Both the position numbers and the translations under genes were made by a program. The notes below the pieces were generated by a model that was given only the letters and a program-made list of their open reading frames with translations, searched no databases and was not told the origin of the DNA. Source: Cytidiella melzeri (lineage: Eukaryota; Basidiomycota; Agaricomycetes; Polyporales; Irpicaceae). From it: a stretch of 64,000 nucleotides of DNA. How positions within the stretch are numbered: the first letter of the stretch is position 1; each line of letters opens with the position of its first letter. The DNA lies in NCBI GenBank assembly GCA_022592445.1, contig JABYQR010000016.1:62001-126000 (forward strand). Reading direction: 5' to 3'. Below, in pieces: positions 23,222 through 37,334 of this stretch.

Positions 23222-26200
23222 TTACACATCTATAAGGGCCAGCATACTCCACATGTACAAGGGTAGCGTCAAATTGTCGTTTTGAGTCGAAAAGGCCTCT
23301 AGAACCGAGGACATTGCCGCTGCAACGCAGTAGCGCCCAAGCTGAGGCAAATGTTAGCTAGTTTCGCAATCGAGGAGCAACGGGACACATGCCGAAAAAT
23401 CTTCCGTGAATCCACACAGACGCAGCAGCCATGCACATGCTACCACGGATATGACGAATGCCGCACTCCCTTCGAGCGTCTTCGGTGTACTCGAAGCCCA
23501 CCTATGTCGCCCCGATCGTTTCCCAACAATGGAAGCCTTGTCATCGCACTTCAGCAGCAGACACCACACTTGGGTTCAATATACTCACCAGCGCATCGCC
23601 GACGCCAAGCACCAAAATCCCGGTAAAATGCAGCAGCCGCGACGGTCTAGGATATTTTTCAGTGTCAGCGGTGCGTATGATGTCCGAACGCTTCAAAACT
23701 TACCCTTCAAGCCATAAGGTGATGGCGCATCCGGTGAGAAGATAAAAGTGGCTCAGTATTGCCGTTCCACTGTCCTTTTGATCGAGAAATTCGTTCATGA
23801 AGACGTGTACTGCGGCGCCGAAAGGGTAGAGCGCAAAATATCGAACATATTCTGCAAAGGTAAAGAGAGCGAATGCAGCACCAAACGACAGGTGGGTAAA
23901 GGCAGGCTACCAGCTATGTTCAGTCAAAGAAAAATTGAGGCGAAGTTGGGGATAACTCACATCGACAGCCACACCGGGCACGAACATTACAACCGCCAGA
24001 ACATGGAAGAATTTCCGCCTCGCATTCAAGGTCAAAGTTGGGACATGCTTGTCCGCCGCATCCAACAGGTCCGTAGCAACATTGGCACCGTTGGACAATT
24101 GCGGAAGGTTCGATAGATTGGGCAAGTTGGACAAGTTTGGAAGGTTGGAAAAATTTATCCCTAGCGGACTCGGTATTTCCACGGTGGGTGTCGCAGGCAC
24201 GCGGGTGTCGTTCGCTGTGGCTGCGTTTATGAAAATGGTAGGACGCGCGGGTTCTGCCTGTCCTGACGCAGGAGCGACAACCGACTCGTTGGTCATGGTC
24301 ATCATAGGACGGGTACGGTACCGCCGGGAGCGTGCCAGCTGTCTGTTCCAGCCGGCCACACTGATACTACCAAGAGTTGCCCAGTACGCCAGTAAAGCAG
24401 GTCTAGTCCACTTCACTCGTCCCTCGAGAAGCCAGAAGACCACCCATACCCACGGATCTCTGCTGCCCAGACACCAGCGCGCCCAAAGGCCAATAAGCCC
24501 GCCGACAATCAAAATTGTACCGCCATAGAACCCTAGTGCGAGCAATCGACGTTGGCGTAGCTTCTCTTCCGGAAACCTCAATCGGCGAGCCGGTCGCCGT
24601 GCGAGATGTCGTGATAGGTAGAGAAGAGGAGATAGAAGGAAGCCAACAAGGAACGAGCCAGGAATAAGAGCAATCTGGTAAATGAGCAGTGGCGTTGGCA
24701 GGCGGTATGTCTTGATGAATGGCGTCGAAAACAGCCATATCTTGAGCCAGAAGTCAGTTAACATTGCAAGACAGAAAAGCTAAGCCTTACGCGGGCAACA
24801 GTAAGGTTCATCATCTCCATAAACAATACCGTGGCACCGAAGGAGACTAGCGATAGCTCTCCCAAGGTGAATCCGTGATGGGCAAGCCTTACCGCAATGT
24901 ACAAGGTGAACTGATAAAACAATGAGGCGGCGACAACTTCGCTATTCCGCAAGCCTAGGTAGTATGTAAGAAAACCTCAACAGTGAGACGCTTGAGGTAA
25001 ACAGCTCACCCTGCCAGATCCCAAGCTTGCTTTCGACGAGTGCAATCTTGACGCATAGAATCCAGAGTGTCACAGAGACGGCGAACAAAACGTAAAGGTA
25101 TGCTCTGCTTCCCTCCTTTCGCGGGACATGGCTCAACTCTCCATCGGGGACATTGATCTTCCGACGGTGTCGGGCTTCTGTAATCCGCGAAGCACACACA
25201 TGGACAATCAGGATGGTCGAGCACATTGTTGACATGCTTATAAGACTCCGCCGAGAGACGAGGAGAGCTTCAAGGGCGGTGCGTGGGTAGCTCTCATTTG
25301 ACAGGACCTTGGGGTCCTCAATGAGCCAGTTCAAGGGTAGAGGAATACCGCCGGACGACTGCGACCATTGAATGGTGAGATACAGCAGTGCTGTAACGAT
25401 CAGTGGACCACCCAACAGTCCTGTCAGGATACCATCATCTGCTGCGTCCCTACGGGAGTACTCTGTGAGCAACGTAGGACAAGGACAAGGACGTAACTTA
25501 CCGGTAATTTTTAGGAACGGTCATCCATAAGAAGCCTGTCTCATCCTTTTTGTTCAGACTGGCCGTTACCACCGGAGCGCCACGCCTGGTCTCCGCAGAG
25601 CGAGGAGAAGCCGGTCTCGTCGGTGGTGTCGGAGCAGATTCTGGATGGGTAGGGATGATCACTTTGTGCCATGCAAGACGGGTTATACAGTAGTATATTA
25701 TCGAGGCGACAATGAGTAGCGAGATTTCTGAGTTGTCTGTCAGCATTTCCAAGGACGTGACAAGTCGCGGCCGCGCTAACCTATTGAGCACCACATGTCA
25801 GGAGACAGCGGATCTTCAGCCACAGCTCTCAGCTTGTCCGCTCCATACCCTAGAGAGCCCAACAAAAGGCAGTTTTCCGCTGCTTGTCTAACGTCTACCG
25901 CAACCATCCAATACGTGACGGTAAACGGTATCCGAAATGTGATGTTTACAGACCCCGGGAAAAGGGAGCGAAATGCGGGCGGCAGGGTATTTCTAGTCCG
26001 TTGTGAGACGGCCGGCGATTGCGTCCGGTGAGGAAGTCCAAATGTCCCACCCAGTGCGTACACTGCAGGCGACCGTGAGCGAGTGAACGGCATCCTTTCT
26101 GGCGCTCTAGTAGGGCTGTTTCGTCTAGAGCCACCCGAGTGTGAGTCCGAAGACGGCTTTGCACCGTTACGTGAAGCTTCGCCAGGTTTGCCGTTTGTAT

Positions 26201-26870
26201 GAGCAGCCCTTCTAAGCCCGTTTGCAAGTGCGTGTTGCCCCTCTTTTCGCCCTCGCGTACCGTGTGTATGCGTACCATGAGTATCATCGTCCGAGTCATA
26301 GTCCTCCGTCGCAGTTTCTGAATCTGAGCTGGTCACAGACGCGTTATACGGACGGTACGCAAGCTTAATGCACAGCAACAACGCACCCGGATGATCCAGC
26401 TTGATAGCTCGTACTCCAACCCTGCTGCACCTGCGGTTTCTGAGCGAGGGCATTCGACCCTAGTCTCCGTCGTCCTGATGCGTGGTTTCTTCTTCGTGAC
26501 TCCGCACGCCCAAAGACATGCTTGGACGGGGGCGGTGAGGGGGAGGAGTGAGCGCGCGGCACGATGATAAATTGTGTTGTGTAAGTTTACGTGCAGGTGA
26601 TATGGGCTTGCCCACAACCTTTGTAGGCTGTCAATTACTGCAAGAACACGAGCCACGTCGTGTGCCGCTGAGCTCGAGTTAGGGAACTACCTGTTGAGTT
26701 TTTGACCATGACTTAGATTGACAAGTCCGGCGAGCATATACAATCAACTCACGAACGTCTTTGACCTGCCTGGAAGAATGAGCACGATGTGTGACTGGAT
26801 CCTCGGAGTCGAAAGCGCAAGAGTCGTAGTAGTCGTCGGCAATTTCTATTTCTAGTCTCGAAGCGCTCAT
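23222..26870 (-). CDS. sec59: dolichol kinase SEC59
   Basis: Dolichol kinase, a multi-pass ER enzyme, makes dolichyl phosphate from dolichol and CTP for N-glycosylation, GPI anchors and O-mannosylation. The C-terminal kinase domain shows RRKFFHVLAVVMFVPGVAVD, FALFTFAEYVRYFALYPFG, ILSHFYLLTGCA, SIVGKRSGRHRWASSTPKT with EGSAAFVISV (the CTP-binding region), and the family ending NLTLPLYMWSML followed by LIDV. Upstream are many hydrophobic helices. The N-terminal part (MSASRLEIEIADDYYDS from 26870, then a long Ser/Arg-rich region with acidic stretches) is far longer than in yeast. Its splicing is the least certain part, and the gene could begin further downstream. A hexapeptide repeat sits in a loop near 24.1 kb. 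It is divergent from the uracil-DNA glycosylase gene. Confidence 0.87.
24093..24146 (-). repeat. intragenic hexapeptide repeat in SEC59
   Basis: The minus-strand frame reads NLPNLS, NLPNLS, NLPQLS: three tandem hexapeptides with 18-base units that differ at a few third positions. It lies in a polar loop just before the kinase domain. Confidence 0.8.
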
Positions 26871-27059
26871 TGAACCCTTCAAACTGAATACGAAGGATTC
26901 TAAGCCTAACTATGAGGTTGGAAAATCCTTCAGTATAGGAGGCATTCTTCTCTACTACAGCATCAATTTCACCTCGTTAGTTGTACACGAGCAGTGAGCT
27001 GTAGGTAGTGCCGCAAAGCCCAGCTTGTCTCTGCCACGTGTCAAGTTGATGATCGGGCG

Positions 27060-27065
27060 ACGCGT
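27060..27065 (+). promoter_or_regulatory. MluI cell-cycle box (ACGCGT) before the UNG gene
   Basis: A perfect ACGCGT hexamer, the MBF target that drives G1/S genes in yeasts. It lies 10 bases upstream of the first in-frame ATG (27075) and about 124 bases upstream of the second (27189). A CACGTG E-box lies nearby at 27035-27040. Use by this fungus is inferred from the motif alone. Confidence 0.5.
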
Positions 27066-27074
27066 TCGTGGCGC

Positions 27075-28776
27075 ATGTTAGCGCCCGGTATATTACAGCT
27101 GGTCGCGACCAGCTCACCGCTTGCGGTAGAGACTCTCGCCATCTCACTACTCACTCGTCGCACAACCAACGCCTCCGATAGGTCCAGAATGTCGCAGGAG
27201 AAGCCTATTGTCTACTTGGAAGACCTGGAAACACCCACGTCTTCTCAAGCAACCGCATCAGCTGGGGAGACAAACAATGCCAGCAGAGTTGCGTCGAAGA
27301 CAACGTCTACGACTACTAAAAGCGCGTCAAAAGCAAATTTGACCTCGAAGACGTCGACCAAGAGACAGGCATCGCTCATGGATATGTTCTCTAGGAGCAG
27401 CGCGCAGCCCAGCGCGAAGAAGGCAAAGTTGGAACAATCGACCTCCTCTACTAAGTCTGAGAACGCGTCGCCACGCGTTGTGGTCTCCGCCACTAAGGGT
27501 GGGCAGATCCTTAACTCCATACCGTTCTCGCTCTCGGGATATGTTGGGTCGATGTCGGAGGATGAAAAGAAGCTACTTGCACTTGAGTGTGGCACAATGG
27601 GAAAGAGTTGGTATGTCACTTGACACGGTCACATTTGCTTGCAACTAAATTGTTGCGCCGAGGATAGGCTCAAGGTCCTGAAGGACGAGATCAGAAAGCC
27701 ATACTTTCTTAAGCTCAAACAATTTCTCTGGGACCAAGGCGTGAGAGACGGCAACGACGTCCCAAACAACCTGACCGTGTACCCTGCGCGTGAGTTTGAG
27801 CACATGCCATGGGCTACCTCCGCTCTAACCACTTGCACAGCTCAGGACATCTATTCTTGGTCGAACCTCACTCCATTAGGACGCGTCAAGGTTGTCATTA
27901 TAGGTCAAGACCCATACCACGGTCCCAAACAAGCTCATGGTACGCCTCGTTGTGTTCATCTAACTTGTGCACCTGCCTCAGCTTCGTATCAAGGCTTATC
28001 CTTCTCCGTCCCTCATGGCGTCACAATCCCGCCCTCGCTGCGAAATGTGAGTCCGAGGCATTTGGCAGATTTGCACCGGTATGTCAACTCGGATTGTGCC
28101 TGACTGCTTGACTGTTTGGCAGATCTACAAAGAGATAAAGAACGAGTACCCCGAGTTCAACATACCTCAGCATGGGTTCGTGAATCCTCGGCGTTGCTGC
28201 ATCATGGTGGCGGTCTATCTGACAGATGTGTTAGGAACCTGACTGCGTGGGCTCAGAACGGGGTTCTGCTCCTGAATACGTGTCTGACAGTCAAGGCCAA
28301 CACGGCAGGCTCCCACTCCGGCCAAGGTTGGGAAGAATTCACAGACAAGGTTGTCGATGTCATCGATAAATATGGCGGAGCGAACCTTCCAGCGCAAGGT
28401 TCGTCTACGATGGCTGGTCGTGGCCGAGGAATAGTCTTCCTCGCGTGGGGAGCTTGGGCAGCCAAACGGGTGGCAAAGCTGAACCAGGTCGATTGTTTTT
28501 ACTCACGAACTTATATCCGCTCACTGATATCGATGCTTACGTAGAGTCGGCACCTTATCCTAGCCAGTGCTGTGCGTATTGACCCTCTCTGTCCGTGTAC
28601 GGAATCAGTACCCTGGTTTCTGATACCGTCTTCGATGGTTACAGCATCCTTCTCCTTTGAGTGCAAGCAGAGGCTTTCTGGGGAACGGCCACTTTAAGAA
28701 GGCGAACGAGTGGTTAGAAGCAAAGTACGGCCAGGACGGGTGCGTGGACTGGTGCACCCTTGGGGCACGCGAATAA
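27075..28776 (+). CDS. ung1: uracil-DNA glycosylase, family 1
   Basis: This enzyme removes uracil from DNA as the first step of base excision repair, in nucleus and mitochondria. Two in-frame ATGs exist. The first (27075) gives [20 protein letters not shown] with later RR and a basic end, a plausible mitochondrial presequence. The second (27189) gives [17 protein letters not shown] disordered Ser/Thr/Lys-rich region with a PIP-like motif (RQASLMDMF) follows. The catalytic core then shows [15 protein letters not shown] (catalytic Asp loop), [53 protein letters not shown] and the [13 protein letters not shown] loop, ending in [11 protein letters not shown]. Several short introns join in phase. 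All family 1 catalytic loops are present, so it should be active. Confidence 0.94.
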
Positions 28777-29771
28777 TTGGTGTGCATGACGCTAGGTACG
28801 TACTTGACTTCCCCTTCTCTACCTTCTGAATATGAAGAGCCTGATTACCGCTCTGTCTACAGGTCTGGGCTGTGCGGCGCAGACAGCTCTAGAATGCGCG
28901 CTGCACGCCGTGTCACCATAACCAACGTCCGCAGATGGATGGTCGACTCGGAAATTCGAAAGCTTTTGATACCCAGCAACGTCGCCTGTGGTGGGAGAAG
29001 CATTACGGGCTGTAAACAAGTTGACGTGCCGAGAACTCTGGTCAGAATTGGAGAGAGGATGACCTCTTGTTGTATACTGTTCTCCCGACGTTCGCGCACC
29101 CAAGCGAGGCTGGACGGCCTCCCTCGATCCTGGCACTTGCGGGTATCTTAGTTACAAGACTGCGTGTGTCAGCGGGGATCAGCGTTGCCCTGCACGTCTG
29201 CGGGCACAACAACGTGTAAATACTGTGTCTGGCGGAGAGTCGGAGATGAGATGTATACCTACGCGTTTTGTACATAGCGGATTGGGACGGTTGCAAGTGA
29301 CGGGAGAGTGTACATGTGCCCGTATCCAAGCATAGCAAACGCGTGCCTGAACAAAGAGAGTTTACACGAAGCTTGATGGGAGACATCATTGGGCTTCTCT
29401 GTATTCAGGGGTGTTCTTCGGCCACTTCCCTGTAGTAGCCCACAGTGGGAAGCACAGGCGGCAGAACACAGCACACGTTTTCTAGTATTACATTTGTTAT
29501 CGAGTTTCAAATCAAAAGCAGGAGGCGTGTTACATGTGTGTATACTGAACTAGCAGTACGCGCAGAAAAATATGTGACGAAATAAGTCAGATGCTAGGGG
29601 CGGATTGTTACAGCTATTATTGTAAGTAAGTAGAGATGCTGATACGGATGTATGATGGCAACATGTTTGTGACCCGATACTATAGAGTAAGTCTTATCGA
29701 CGGTAACGGTACAATGCTCGTGTACCAATGTCCTTGGGGGATTGCAAGAAACAGCACAGCTTGGGAAGGAA
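28777..29771. other. convergent intergenic region, about 1 kb
   Basis: Between the stops of the uracil-DNA glycosylase and bZIP genes. Several chance open frames overlap on both strands (for example 28777-29151 plus and 29042-29389 minus), none with a recognisable domain or splice continuity. I see no supported gene. Confidence 0.45.
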
Positions 29772-30886
29772 TTACGACGGAAGGGTGTTCATCTGACTCA
29801 TTCTAGGATCCACGTCAAACTCTGCCGCCCTCAAGTGGCCCACGGTCTCCGACATCGGTGACGGACCCCTCCCTGAGCTCGAGTGCGAGTGCGTGTGCGT
29901 GTGCTGACCCATCATGCCAGGCAAGGAACTCATCAGAGCCGTCCGCAGCGCTTGAGGCTCGGTGATTGACCGTCTGTGCGCGAAGCTCATGCTCTGCAAA
30001 TTGGCGCCAGTACTCCCTCGATGGGAGGGGAGAGACACTGAAGACGTTTGTGCTTGGGCATGGAACGGCGGATGCGGGTTATCGGAGTAGGCTGATTGAG
30101 GGAAATGGAATCGTGCGCGGTCGAACAGTGATTCCGAATATGCCTCTCCTGTAGCGGCAGGTCTGTCCGCGCTGTGAGAGTAGTTTTGTGTCATCTGCAT
30201 CCCGAACGGCCTCGAGTTTGACTGGGCATTGTTTGAGAATGAGTACGGGGGTTGGCTGGTGGTGCTGGACACCGGCGTGACTGGATATGAATTCGACACG
30301 GGCGAAGGCTGTACGTCTGCTCTGTCTCTCCCTGGGAACATGCCGTCGTCCCACGCAGCGCCGTCGGGGAGGCCTGTTCCTTGTCCTGTCGAATTGAGCA
30401 CCATGGAGAGTGAAGATGGCGAAACGGAATGAGTCCTGGTCGAGCCAGACGACGGGGACTCTGTGCGGCTAATAGTCATATGAGGGGCGCCAGACCCCGA
30501 TGCAGTAAGTTCGGAGGTGACTAGGGAGGTGAGCGTGGTGGGTGCTCGAGGGGCATAAGGCTTGGGCTTGTCTTTGCCTGTCGGACCCTTGCCCAGAGCA
30601 GGCCGGTTCGCGGACGGAAGGTTGAGCGCTGCTCGAAGTGTGTTGTTTTCTTCCTCGAGCTCTGCTACTCGATGTTCCAAAGCCTTGAAAACATAGCCGA
30701 GTATATTCCGAGGAGGTGAATCAGGGATGGACGCGGTCAGTACTTGCACGACGAGGGGACAGGGCGGTAAAGAACGGAACGGACCTCTAGATGCGCGGCA
30801 CGCCTTGCACGAAAAGCTCTCTGTACGTCCCTGGCGCGGTTTGGAGGTAGGTTGTCGTTGCGCTTGCGACCACGCTTGGAGGACAT
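29772..30886 (-). CDS. bZIP transcription factor, agaricomycete type
   Basis: A 337-residue nuclear DNA-binding protein in two exons (30886-30785 and 30683-29772, phase 0). The first exon is the basic region: MSSKRGRKRNDNLPPNRARD followed by VQRAFRARRAAHLE. The second continues with the leucine zipper ALEHRVAELEEENNTLRAAL. The heptads carry L, V, L(E)EE and N as expected of a dimer interface. The next block, NRPALGKGPTGKDKPKP, looks conserved. The rest is a Ser/Pro/Gln-rich likely activation region with a His-Thr run (HTHTHSHS) near the end. The Asn-to-Arg spacing in the basic region differs from canonical AP-1/Yap factors. The 107-base intron is longer than its neighbours' introns. Target genes are unknown. 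Confidence 0.9.
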
Positions 30887-31577
30887 GACGGGTTTGCGAC
30901 GATGTAGGGCACTCCGGCGGACGAAATGGCAGCAGTGGCGAGCAGGGACAGGATGGCGGTAGGAAAGAGATGGGCACAGGACAGACCGGCCGATGAAGAG
31001 TGCAGAGGACAGATATAGACATACCGCCGACTCAGCCCATGGTATCGGCAGGCTGTGAATCTTTCTTCAGCGGCACCTGGCCGCACCCATTGTTGGCGTC
31101 GATCAGCCAACCTCTCTTTCCTGATATTTCCCCCTCGCTTTGCACTCCGAAAAATACAGGGCCGGCGACCAAGAAAATAAACCCAACACTCAGTCCAACT
31201 TTGACGACATCCCTGACAAAAGGACAGAGTACCAGCACCGTGGCATTCCCGTACTCTGCCATCCACGCAGTCACATCCTCCGACTCGCGGTTGTCTCCGT
31301 CCAAGCGCCCACATTCTCCCCCAGCTGCGCAAGACCTCTGAACAGTCCACAAAGCCGAGCTCGAGAACAGCCTCATTTATACCTCCGTCGTCCCGGGTCC
31401 TATAGGTCCGCGGGCTCAGGTACTCCCCGGACTGATCGATTAATTTACTCTATTTACGACTAATATAATATAACATACAACTGGAAATCTTCTGCGATAC
31501 AAACTACTTCCTCAGAGGGGCATTGCCATGTCGCAGCATCACCGCCGCCACACCATCTGATCGTCACCGGTCACCGG
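30887..31577. other. bZIP promoter and XPB 3' flank
   Basis: About 690 bases between the bZIP start and the XPB stop, both on the minus strand. A short direct repeat, GGTCACC with spacing 8, lies at about 31567-31582 and runs into the XPB stop. The region near 31440-31470 is AT-rich and looks like a transcript end. No coding exon was supported. Confidence 0.45.
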
Positions 31578-34928
<3,351 letters not shown>

Positions 34929-35211
34929 GAAAACGGTACTGTTGAGTCGCTTCCTGCAACGTTCGTGTCAAAGTACTAATACTTGAGCTGCTTTTGCCGG
35001 CACGTAGAACAAGTGAACGACGAGCGTGAAGGGCTGACGAGAGTTGTGCACGCGGTCCTGACGGGCGCAGCGACCTGTTTAGTCAGACGGCGGAGTTTCA
35101 AATGTACGGCGAAGATTTGTGACCTCGACAACATTGTGCACGACTTGCTCTCGAACACCCACCATCTGCGCGCTAACAGCTCAATTCCCTGCTTAACGAC
35201 AGGCTGTAAAA
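34929..35211. promoter_or_regulatory. shared divergent promoter, XPB and BBP
   Basis: This 283-base gap lies between the ATGs of two basic gene-expression factors transcribed away from each other. No named motif was identified. The short distance implies shared or overlapping control. Confidence 0.4.
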
Positions 35212-37015
35212 ATGTGGAGACCTGCCACTCGTGAAGTCAGTGGTACCAACGAAAGTATGTCCGCAACATTGTGCGCATATACTTAACACTGACATCTGCA
35301 TTACCCGTGGCAGTCCCTCTCGGTAATCGTCGCAGATTTGGCCCTGCTCCCGTCGAAGAAGCTCAACCGCCACAGCTTGCCCAGCCATCTCCCTCTGCAT
35401 ATCCCCGTGCTCCTCCAAGCCCACAGGATAGTTCACATCGCGGCCGCGACGGTTCGCCTGCATCGAACTCAGCCACACGTAAGTAGATCGCAATTGAACC
35501 GACAAGCCGAACCTTTTCCTTCCGCTGCTGCAGATTGTCCTACTCACGACTGATCTTGCAAGCTTTGCTCTGCAGCATGTTACTACTTACACAGACCCTG
35601 ACCTCATACTAACGCTTACGTTTGATCTCACATGCATCTTCTTAGCGGATCCCAATGCTCCTCGCAAGCGTCGCAGCCGATGGGGTGACGCTAAAACTGA
35701 GATTCCTGGCTTACCCACAGCAATTTCCGCCAACGGAGTCTCTCAAGCTCACCTCGATAACTACGCCATTCATCTTCGTCTCGAAGAAATCAACAGAAAG
35801 CTGCGATTGAATGATTTCATTCCTCCAGAGCGGGAGAGGTACACATCTCGTCTATGTATGCTTAGTTCTGAACTCATGCGCCGCTTCTAGGTCTCCTTCT
35901 CCTCCGCCGACTTATGATTCTCACGGTCGTCGTACTAATACCCGCGAAGTCCGTTACCGCAAGAAACTCGAGGACGAACGTATCAAACTCGTAGATCGTG
36001 CTATGAAAAATGACCCTAACTTCCGCCCTCCCGTTGAGTACCACCAGCAAAAGCGGTCCCAGCGTCCCTCTGAGAAGGTTTATATCCCCGTCAAAGAGTT
36101 TCCAGAGATCAATTTCTTCGGTCTTTTAGTTGGACCTCGTGGTAACAGCTTGAAGAAGATGGAGAGGGAGAGCGGCGCCAAGATTAGTATTCGAGGCAAG
36201 GGAAGTGTGAAGGAAGGCAAAGCTAGACCTGAGCAGTATGCAGAGGATGCTGAGGAAGACTTACATTGCCTTGTGACTGCTGAGGTCGAAGAGAAAGTTA
36301 TAGCTTGCGTCAGGATGATTAACAGAGTCATTGAAACAGTACGTCTCAAGTTTCGATTCTTTCCAGCTCATCTCTGACTTTGAATTGGCAGGCTGCCTCC
36401 ACTCCTGAAGGCCAGAATGACCATAAACGAAACCAACTCAGGGAACTCGCCGCCCTCAATGGTACGCTTCGTGATGACGAGAACCAGGTTTGCCAAAATT
36501 GTGGCAACGTTGGCCACCGCAAGTACGATTGCCCCGAACAACGTAATTTCACAGCGAACATCATTTGTCGTGTCTGCGGAAGTGCTGGCCACATGGCTCG
36601 CGACTGTACAGTTAACAGGGATCCTAACGCTGTTCAGCATGCTCCTCCGCCCACGATGAAAGGTGGCTTCGACTCAGAATATGCTAGCTTGATGGCTGAG
36701 CTCGGAGAAAGCGGCAAAGGTCCTGGCGGCGATGGCGGGAGACCCTGGACTGGGTCAGCTGGTCACGACATTACTGCTGGCGGGTCCAATATTCCTCCCT
36801 GGAGGCGACCTGAAGTTTGGCAAAGCAACATTCCTCCGCCACAGACTAACGGGTTCCGCCCGCCTCAAGGTGGCTATCCTGGCGGCGGTTACGGTGTACA
36901 ACCAGGATACGGCGGTCAACAAGGTTATTATCCGCAAGGACAAGACTACTCAGCCAACTATGCTCAATACTACCAAAGTCAATACGCTCAGCAAACTGGT
37001 ACCCCTGCACACTGA
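35212..37015 (+). CDS. msl5: branchpoint-binding protein BBP/SF1
   Basis: BBP binds the intron branch site and U2AF65 during early spliceosome assembly. The first exon, [14 protein letters not shown], ends at 35254 and splices in phase to [17 protein letters not shown]. The U2AF ligand motif is KRRSRWGD and the SPSP phosphorylation motif is in [10 protein letters not shown]. The KH-QUA2 domain reads [59 protein letters not shown]. Two CCHC zinc knuckles follow ([14 protein letters not shown] and [14 protein letters not shown]), then a Pro/Gly/Tyr/Gln-rich tail ending in QQTGTPAH. One intron (35479-35645) is 167 bases, about three times the local norm, and holds a perfect TACTAAC. Confidence 0.95.
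35608..35614 (+). promoter_or_regulatory. consensus branch site TACTAAC in a BBP intron
   Basis: The 167-base intron at 35479-35645 contains TACTAAC 31 bases before its acceptor. Two earlier CAG trinucleotides in the same intron (near 35535 and 35576) could act as alternative acceptors. The motif is the ideal target of the protein the gene encodes. Confidence 0.6.
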
Positions 37016-37334
37016 TTCACTGACGCATTCCGTCTTCCTAACGTCGCTCCGGCCCCCGCAATTCTCAACCCCATTCCTTCCAGGCGCTCCTCATGCACCT
37101 GCTTCCTTGTCGCAATCACTTACGTTACCTTACTCCAGGACGCTAGTTGGGGAATAGGGTCTGTACTCACGAATCCGCTGACCGCGACGTCCTCGTACAT
37201 GCCCGTTGTTTGTAGTCCCATTTCGGTTTTAGCTATTGGCTACATGATTTTGTGCATAGCCATATCTTGTGATAAAGCAGAGTACATCTGTATAGCTCAT
37301 CAACTCTGGACCTGTATACGAATGTCAATGAGCG
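37016..37334. other. convergent intergenic region
   Basis: Shared 3' region of the BBP and Rcm1/NSUN5 genes, about 320 bases. No feature was recognised. Confidence 0.45.

Noticed and set aside
28777..29510. Several open frames on both strands between the glycosylase and bZIP genes
   Set aside because: They overlap each other, carry no motif and lie in the shared 3' region of two convergent genes.
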